A DNA stretch of 20,835 bases from JADJPL01 sp964607915 (GTDB lineage: Bacteria > Bacteroidota > Bacteroidia > Chitinophagales > Saprospiraceae), in contig CAZSMU010000061.1 of the NCBI GenBank assembly GCA_964607915.1, positions 1 to 20,835 of the forward strand. The letters are read 5' to 3'. The position numbers were made by a program, and so were the translations under genes. Below the pieces are notes generated by a model that searched no databases, was not told the DNA's origin, and was given only the letters and a program-made list of their open reading frames with translations. Below, in pieces: positions 15,787 through 20,835 of this stretch; the first letter of the stretch is position 1; each line of letters begins with the position of its first letter.

Positions 15787-18700
15787 TCAGGAAGATTTCT
15801 TTTCCTGTTTCAGTTGTATGGCTTCTACGCCTTTTTCCTTGACCATGCGGTTTAGGGCAGGCAGGTCCGTACTGATGACTTGCTGGTACTTTTGGAGTTG
15901 TTGATCGATTTTGCCGGACAATTCCTCTTTGACCTGCTGAGCCTGCCGAGTGGGGCCGTAGTTGCCCTGGTTAACGGCACCGCCGACGGAAGCCAGTTTG
16001 TTATTGAGTTTTATCGGGAAGTTGAGCGGGTCCTGGCCGCTGCGGTTCTTCGTTTGATAGAGCTCGTTTTCGATGATGGAAATTTTCTTTTCGATTTCAT
16101 CTGCTTTATCCAACAGCGGTTTCATGGCCGGGTCTTCTTTCCAGAGGGAGCGGAAGTGGTTCATTTGCTGGCGCATGCTCCGGATATCGAGGATGGTCTG
16201 GTGCGTCTCGTTGATTTTTTCCTGTACCTCGCGCACGAAGTTGAACTGTGCGGCCAGTTCCTGGTCGGTGACATCGGCGCGGGGGTCCTTGAGGATTTCG
16301 AAATTCTGCTCCTGGCTTTGTTTGCCGATGCTTAGCTTGACCTTATAGGTGCCCGGGACGGCGCGCGGACCGCTGAGGCTGGCTGCCCACATAATGAGGC
16401 CGTCGAAGCCTTTTGCGTCCGGGTAACGCATATTCCAGACGAACAGGTTGCCACCTGCTTTCAGTTCGGGCATGCGGGCGCTGTTTTCTTTCGCCTTGCT
16501 GGAGTATGCGCGGATGAGATCGCCGTCGGATTCAAAGAACTCGAGTTTTACCTCTACGGAATCTGCGGGTTTCTCTTTCAGGAAGAAGTGGACCATTACG
16601 CCCCCGGGATGATTGCTGCCTTCGGTTTTGGAGGGTCTTCCCCAGCTGAATGCCGGGCCCATCCGATAGCTGGGCAGCGGTTTGTAGAGGTTCACGCTGG
16701 ATGCGGCCACCTGCTCATTGAGTTGGTGCAGGGGGGTGAGGTCGTCTATCATCCAGATGCTGCGGCCCTGGGTAGCGGCGATCAGGTTGTCGTTTTTGAT
16801 AGTGAGGTCAGTGATCGGCACCAGAGGCAGGTTGAGCTGGAAGGGTTGCCAGTTGGCTCCGTCGTCGAAAGAGAGGTACATCCCCTCTTCGGTACCGGCG
16901 TAGAGGAGACCTTTCCGCTTTGGGTCGGCGCGCACTACGCGGGTGAACTCATCGGCGGGGATACCGTTCACGATGAGGGTCCACGTTTTTCCATAGTCCT
17001 TGGTCTTGTACAGATAAGGCTGATAATCACCTGACTTATAGCGAGTAGCGGCGACATACGCCCCTCCGGGTACAAACGGATCGGGGTCTATGGAGTTGAT
17101 CATCATCCATTCCGGCATTCCGGAGGGCGTTGCGTTTGTCCAATTTTTGCCGGCATCGCGGCTTACATAGATGAGCCCGTCGTCGGAGCCGGTCCAGAGC
17201 AAGTCTTTTTCGTAGGGAGATTCGCAGGTCGCGAAGATGGTGCCGTAGTATTCCACCCCGGTATTGTCTTTGGTGATATCCCCGCCGGAAGGCCCCAGTT
17301 TGGAGGAGTCGTTACGGGTCAGGTCGGGGCTGATGAGCTCCCAGGAGCGGCCCCCGTCATAGGTGACGTGGAGGTGGTTGGAAGCCGCGTAGAGCTTTTT
17401 GGGGTTATGAGGGGAGAAGAAGATAGGGAAGTTCCACTGGAAGCGATATTTCATGCCTTCTGCTCCGTATCCCATCGGGTTATCGGGCCATACGTTGATG
17501 TTCTGGCTTTGTTTAGTGGCGTGGTTGAGGCGCTCCAGGTATCCACCATAGCTCCCGCCGTAGACGATATCGTTGTTGAGGGGGTCCACGGCGATATGGG
17601 CACTTTCGCCCCCTGCCGTTTCTTCCCAGTCGCGTTCGCCGATGGAGCCTCCGTCGGTGCGGTGGAGGATGCGCAGGGTAGAGTTGTCTTGTTGTGCCAC
17701 ATAGATGCGATAGGGGAAGTAGTTATCGGTAACGACCCGGTAAAACTGGGCGGTAGGCTGGTTGTGGTAGGTAGTCCAGTTTTCGCCGCCGTCGTAGGAC
17801 ACCTGGGCCCCCCCGTCGTCTGCGATGATCATACGCTGGTTGTCTTCGGGTGCGACCCAGAAGTCGTGGTGGTCGCCGTGCGGAGCATCTGCCGACGTGA
17901 AGGTCTTTCCGCCATCCGTAGATTTGTGGTAGCTCACGTTCATGACATAGACGATATCCTGGTCTTTAGTATCCGCGTAGATGCGGGTGTAATACCAGGC
18001 GCGCTGGCGCAGGTTTCGGTCTTCGTTGAGTTTCCTCCAATTTTCACCTCCGTCATCGGAGCGGTACACCCCTCCCTCGTTTGCTTCCACGAGCGCCCAT
18101 ACTCGTTCGGAGTTTACCGGGGATACGGCGAGGCCGACGATGCCACGCGGCCCTTTGGGCAGGCCTTTTTTGTCGGATAGTTTAGTCCAGGTATCGCCGC
18201 CGTCGGTACTTTTCCAGATATCGGAGCCCTCGCCCCCGCTTTCGAGGCTGTAGGGGGTGCGGCGGATGCGCCAGGTAGAGGCGTATAAAATCCGGGGGTT
18301 ATTGGGGTCCATGACCAGATCGACCGCGCCTGCATCGGCATTGGCGAACAGGATGCGCTCCCAGGTGGCACCGCCGTCTTTGGAGCGGTACACCCCTCTT
18401 TCATCCGACGATTTGAACAAATCCCCTAATACGGCTGCGTAGACCAGCTCCGGGTTCTGTGGGTGTATGCGTACGCGCGGGATGTGGCGGGAATTTTTGA
18501 GCCCGATGTGTTTCCAGGTTTTGCCCGCATCGGTAGATTTCCACATACCGAACCCATACGATACGTTTCCGCGCACGGTCACTTCCCCGCCGCCGACATA
18601 CAGCACGTTATGGTCGGACTCGGCAACGGCTATGGCACCTATGGAACCCCCGAAGAACCCGTCAGAGATGTTCTCCCAGGTCTGGCCGCCGTCTTTGGTG

Positions 18701-18975
18701 CGCCATACGCCTCCGCCGGTCGCGCCAAAGTAAAACAGGTTGGGTTTGCCCGGCACGCCGGTGACCGCTGCGGAGCGGCCGCCTCGGAACGGACCGATGT
18801 GCCGCCACTTGATGGAGTTGTAGAGCGATTCATCAAAGGTGGTTTTGGGTGCTGCCGCGACGGGTGTAGCAGGAGCTTTGGCTACCTTTTTTTGGGCTGC
18901 CAGCGGCAAACCGGATAACAGGGATATGCCGATACAAAAAAGAGCTAAAAGGGTAATACGCGTAGGTTGCTTCAT
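15787..18975 (-). CDS. VPS10/sortilin-like BNR-repeat exported protein
   Basis: This 1,062-residue protein has a signal peptide (MKQPTRITLLALFCIGISLL, cleavage near LAAQ/KK at 27). A large propeller follows, with eleven Asp-box motifs such as TKDGGQTWENI, STDAGKTWKHI, STDGGDTWTKL and SYDGGENWTTY. Sortilin-type VPS10 domains form a ten-bladed propeller with the same motifs, and many Bacteroidota homologues are labelled VPS10-domain protein or BNR glycosyl hydrolase. After the propeller come a beta-sandwich-like segment and an extended helical, probably coiled-coil, tail with many Lys/Glu/Gln residues. No sialidase catalytic set was identified, so hydrolase activity should not be assumed. The ATG at 18975 is chosen; an in-frame TTG further upstream would overlap the preceding gene and spoil the signal peptide. 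No type IX sorting domain is visible. Confidence 0.87.
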   Translation of the reverse strand: MKQPTRITLLALFCIGISLLSGLPLAAQKKVAKAPATPVAAAPKTTFDESLYNSIKWRHIGPFRGGRSAAVTGVPGKPNLFYFGATGGGVWRTKDGGQTWENISDGFFGGSIGAIAVAESDHNVLYVGGGEVTVRGNVSYGFGMWKSTDAGKTWKHIGLKNSRHIPRVRIHPQNPELVYAAVLGDLFKSSDERGVYRSKDGGATWERILFANADAGAVDLVMDPNNPRILYASTWRIRRTPYSLESGGEGSDIWKSTDGGDTWTKLSDKKGLPKGPRGIVGLAVSPVNSERVWALVEANEGGVYRSDDGGENWRKLNEDRNLRQRAWYYTRIYADTKDQDIVYVMNVSYHKSTDGGKTFTSADAPHGDHHDFWVAPEDNQRMIIADDGGAQVSYDGGENWTTYHNQPTAQFYRVVTDNYFPYRIYVAQQDNSTLRILHRTDGGSIGERDWEETAGGESAHIAVDPLNNDIVYGGSYGGYLERLNHATKQSQNINVWPDNPMGYGAEGMKYRFQWNFPIFFSPHNPKKLYAASNHLHVTYDGGRSWELISPDLTRNDSSKLGPSGGDITKDNTGVEYYGTIFATCESPYEKDLLWTGSDDGLIYVSRDAGKNWTNATPSGMPEWMMINSIDPDPFVPGGAYVAATRYKSGDYQPYLYKTKDYGKTWTLIVNGIPADEFTRVVRADPKRKGLLYAGTEEGMYLSFDDGANWQPFQLNLPLVPITDLTIKNDNLIAATQGRSIWMIDDLTPLHQLNEQVAASSVNLYKPLPSYRMGPAFSWGRPSKTEGSNHPGGVMVHFFLKEKPADSVEVKLEFFESDGDLIRAYSSKAKENSARMPELKAGGNLFVWNMRYPDAKGFDGLIMWAASLSGPRAVPGTYKVKLSIGKQSQEQNFEILKDPRADVTDQELAAQFNFVREVQEKINETHQTILDIRSMRQQMNHFRSLWKEDPAMKPLLDKADEIEKKISIIENELYQTKNRSGQDPLNFPIKLNNKLASVGGAVNQGNYGPTRQAQQVKEELSGKIDQQLQKYQQVISTDLPALNRMVKEKGVEAIQLKQEKKSS

Positions 18976-19066
18976 GGCTTTGCCGTTTTTCCATTGGTAA
19001 AAATTGCATTTTCTCAACAGGTATTCCTGATTGCGCGAAATATACAAAAAAAGCACTAAGGGCAAA

Positions 19067-19975
19067 CTAAATCGCAAAAACAGAAGCGAGCCCGCCGAGC
19101 ATAGCGGTTTTAATCAGGTACCCGGACCAACGCGTATGCCGTTTGGAGGTGGAAAAGTACAGGAGCAGGACAGCGATTCCCAGGGGTAGCCCCGTACCAA
19201 AGCCGAGGAGAAGGGCGGGCAGCAGGCGTTCCTGCGCGAAGGCCTGAAAAGTGAGGAGGCCCAGCAATAGGAGAGCCACAAAGATACACACTACCTTGGC
19301 CCCTCGCACGCCCAATGCGACCGGCAAGGTGCGCATGCCAATGTACTGGTCGCCCGGGAGATCTTCGATATCTTTGACGAGTTCGCGGAAAAGGTTGCTT
19401 AGGAAAGCGAACAAGGCGTACCAGATGAAAATGGCTTTTATATGCCGGTATAGAGCGGGGGCTTTTTCGGCCAGGTGCTGCAGGGCGGGCCATTCTGCCG
19501 CCCAAAGTATACTGGATACCCCTGCGCAGAACAGGGCCACAAGCAGATTTCCGACTAAAGGCAGGCGTTGCCCCTGCCGGGAATACCAGTACAACAAGGC
19601 CCAAGCAAGCGGATATAGGAACAACAATTTCTCCCTGCCCAACTGAAAAGAAAGCAACGTCGAGCACAGGAGACCGCCGAGGCTGGCCACGGCATAAAGC
19701 CACTGGGCGGTTGCCGGCTCCACTTTGCCCGACGGCAGGGCTCGTCCGGGGCGGTTGATGCGATCCCCTTCGATATTCGACAAGTCGTTGATCAGGTACC
19801 CCCCGGCGGTGAGAGACAGCGTGGCCGCCCCCAACAACGCAAACTGGAGGTGGCTCATGGTCTTTGCGATCGCAACTTCCTGCAGGGCTGGATAGAGGAG
19901 GACATATCCGAATATCCATTGCGTAAGCGCGACGATTCCCAGATTCGGGACGCGTAAGAAAGTTATCCAATACAT
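19067..19975 (-). CDS. UbiA-family prenyltransferase (GGGP geranylgeranyltransferase-like)
   Basis: This 302-residue multi-spanning membrane protein of the UbiA superfamily transfers a polyprenyl group from its diphosphate to an acceptor. The first Asp-rich motif is NDLSNIEGDRINRPGR (from Asn63), with Asn at the middle position where Asp is usual. It continues into ALPSGKV. The second motif is KDIEDLPGDQYIGMRTLPV. The N-terminus FLRVPNLGIVALTQ resembles Bacteroidota proteins annotated as geranylgeranylglycerol-phosphate geranylgeranyltransferase, but the acceptor cannot be proven from sequence; quinone or chlorophyll-type substrates remain possible. Eight or nine hydrophobic segments are apparent. 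It is the last gene of the fdx-iscX-kdsC-like run, starting 31 bases after the kdsC-like stop. No hairpin terminator was seen downstream. Confidence 0.85.
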   Translation of the reverse strand: MYWITFLRVPNLGIVALTQWIFGYVLLYPALQEVAIAKTMSHLQFALLGAATLSLTAGGYLINDLSNIEGDRINRPGRALPSGKVEPATAQWLYAVASLGGLLCSTLLSFQLGREKLLFLYPLAWALLYWYSRQGQRLPLVGNLLVALFCAGVSSILWAAEWPALQHLAEKAPALYRHIKAIFIWYALFAFLSNLFRELVKDIEDLPGDQYIGMRTLPVALGVRGAKVVCIFVALLLLGLLTFQAFAQERLLPALLLGFGTGLPLGIAVLLLYFSTSKRHTRWSGYLIKTAMLGGLASVFAI

Positions 19976-20006
19976 GCACTGATGTTGCTAAGGTTCACCC
20001 GGCGGT

Positions 20007-20507
20007 TCAGGGCTCCCACTCGCCCTGGAGGGCCATCACCTGCTGAACGACGTCGCGCACACAGCCATGGCCGCCGGCGTAGGGCGAGATGTACACGGCA
20101 ATGGGAAATAGCTCCTGCGCTGCGTCGGCGGGGCAAACAGGGCATCCCACGCGGCGCATCACCGGGTAGTCGGGCAAATCATCCCCCATGTACAGGATTT
20201 CGTTGGGGTTCAGGTCGTACAGATGTACAAACTCATCGAAGGCGTCCATCTTGTCGGTCTTCCCCAGATAGATATCCTTTACCCCGAGGTCGGCGAAGCG
20301 CTTTTTCACGCCCTCCGATTTCCCCCCTGTGATGATAGCGATGGGGTAGCCTGCCCGGACGGCGGCTTTAATGGCATATCCATCCCGGATGTGCATGGTT
20401 CGGACCAGGGTTCCTTCTTCTGTGACGAGGACCTCATTGTTCGTGAAGACGCCATCTACATCAAATACGAAAGCCCTTACCTGTCTGAATAGCTCGAGAT
20501 AGGCCAT
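20007..20507 (-). CDS. kdsC: KdsC-type HAD phosphatase (Kdo-8-phosphate phosphatase)
   Basis: This 166-residue cytoplasmic HAD-superfamily phosphatase lacks a cap domain, as in KdsC. KdsC hydrolyses 3-deoxy-D-manno-octulosonate 8-phosphate to Kdo for lipopolysaccharide. The nucleophile motif FDVDGV gives Asp16 and Asp18. Motif II is IITGG with Thr60. The motif III lysine is Lys83 or Lys86 in GKTDK. Motif IV is MGDDLPDYPVM with Asp109, Asp110 and Asp113. The C-terminal GGHGCVRDVV matches the tail of KdsC proteins that closes over the active site of the neighbouring subunit. Length is slightly short but within range. It starts 3 bases after the iscX stop, so the two are almost certainly cotranscribed. 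A sugar-nucleotide-linked HAD phosphatase of the same subfamily is the alternative. Confidence 0.9.
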   Translation of the reverse strand: MAYLELFRQVRAFVFDVDGVFTNNEVLVTEEGTLVRTMHIRDGYAIKAAVRAGYPIAIITGGKSEGVKKRFADLGVKDIYLGKTDKMDAFDEFVHLYDLNPNEILYMGDDLPDYPVMRRVGCPVCPADAAQELFPIAVYISPYAGGHGCVRDVVQQVMALQGEWEP

Positions 20508-20510
20508 GCG

Positions 20511-20756
20511 CTACTGGTTGTCGCGCCATTCGTACACCCACTTGGCCTGGATCTGCTCCAGGTGGCCTTCCGTGCTGTCCTCCCGCTTCCCCTGGAAGTT
20601 GGGGATTTCCAGGACCCACTCCAACAGGTCGGTGAAGCGAATCCGATAGATTTGGCTTTCCCCAAAAGCATCGCCGAAACGCTCGTAGAGCTTCATGGCG
20701 ATATCCTCGTGGTCGTTCCAGCCGATGGGCAGGTTTTCAAAGTCTTCAAATGACAT
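20511..20756 (-). CDS. iscX: IscX, iron-sulfur cluster assembly accessory protein
   Basis: This 81-residue acidic protein is of the IscX (YfhJ) family. In E. coli IscX binds the cysteine desulfurase IscS and iron and tunes the rate of ISC cluster assembly. Family features seen are W-x-D near the start (GWNDHEDIAMKLYERF), RFTDLLEWV in the middle and LEQIQAKWVYEW at the end, in the same order as in E. coli. It has an N-terminal extension of about ten residues. The ATG at 20756 is used; an in-frame TTG two codons earlier is less likely. It follows a ferredoxin tail by 31 bases, matching the fdx-iscX order of classical isc operons, and runs directly into kdsC. Confidence 0.88.
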   Translation of the reverse strand: MSFEDFENLPIGWNDHEDIAMKLYERFGDAFGESQIYRIRFTDLLEWVLEIPNFQGKREDSTEGHLEQIQAKWVYEWRDNQ

Positions 20757-20787
20757 TTGCAATTTTTTGAAAAGATGGTTAACAAGT

Positions 20788-20835
20788 CTAATGCTCGTGG
20801 CCTATGATTCGCTTCTGATCGGGTATTTCTACCTC
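20788..20835 (-). CDS. fdx: 3' end of a [2Fe-2S] ferredoxin gene (isc operon), partial
   Basis: The minus-strand frame entering at the window edge reads EVEIPDQKRIIGHEH and then stops. This resembles the C-terminus of ISC-type [2Fe-2S] ferredoxin (E. coli Fdx ends roughly VVEIPRYTINHAREH, from memory). Its position immediately before iscX agrees with the isc operon order. Only 15 residues are inside the window, so the call rests on tail similarity plus context. Confidence 0.65.
   Translation of the reverse strand, partial: EVEIPDQKRIIGHEH

Noticed and set aside
17368..18180. A 270-codon plus-strand open frame opposite the VPS10-like gene
   Set aside because: It lies entirely within Asp-box-coding sequence of the minus-strand gene and shows no independent protein features.
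15787..18975. Sialidase or glycosyl hydrolase activity for the Asp-box protein
   Set aside because: Asp-boxes are structural and occur in many propellers. I could not identify the catalytic Arg triad or Tyr/Glu pair of sialidases.
19037..19044. TATATTTC on the minus strand upstream of the VPS10-like gene as a possible -7 element
   Set aside because: It has one mismatch to TAnnTTTG at the conserved final G and no -33 element, so the support is too weak to list as a promoter.

Overview
The window looks like chromosomal DNA of a GC-rich Bacteroidota. The evidence is SprB-type repeats fused to an OmpA domain, a DUF5117/5118 zinc protease, a VPS10/BNR protein of the kind common in Bacteroidota, several TAnnTTTG promoter-like motifs and few Shine-Dalgarno sites. 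A Saprospiria-like lineage is a guess from composition and gene content. It is gene-dense: no stretch over 300 bases lacks a gene. I saw no rRNA, tRNA, CRISPR array or insertion sequence.

Left part (1-8870). After the possible tail of an upstream gene comes an NADPH-dependent FMN reductase-like flavoprotein. It converges on a signal peptide peptidase SppA across a bidirectional terminator. A radical SAM enzyme of unknown job diverges from sppA and overlaps, tail to tail, a phosphatidylcholine synthase gene (pcs). Divergent from pcs, 60 bp away, is a transporter strikingly similar to the animal high-affinity choline transporter CHT1 (SLC5A7). Together they form an apparent choline-uptake-to-phosphatidylcholine module, the most interesting find here. 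Next are an iron-sulfur bacterial (6-4) photolyase and, 6 bp later, a diacylglycerol-kinase-family lipid kinase, ending in a 31-bp perfect hairpin.

Middle (8870-18975, all minus strand). Three large exported proteins follow one another: an 845-residue HExxHxxGxxH zinc protease, a ~1,390-residue protein (propeller, twelve SprB-like repeats in six alternating pairs, OmpA domain), and a 1,062-residue protein with eleven Asp-boxes resembling the sortilin VPS10 propeller. None ends in a recognisable type IX secretion C-terminal domain.

Right end (19067-20835, minus strand). A compact operon reads, in transcription order: the last 15 codons of a [2Fe-2S] ferredoxin, iscX, a KdsC-type phosphatase (LPS Kdo pathway) and a UbiA-family prenyltransferase. 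This is the end of an isc operon running into envelope and lipid genes. Envelope and lipid metabolism recurs through the window (pcs, choline transporter, lipid kinase, KdsC, UbiA, exported proteins). That they work together beyond the pcs/transporter pair is only inference.
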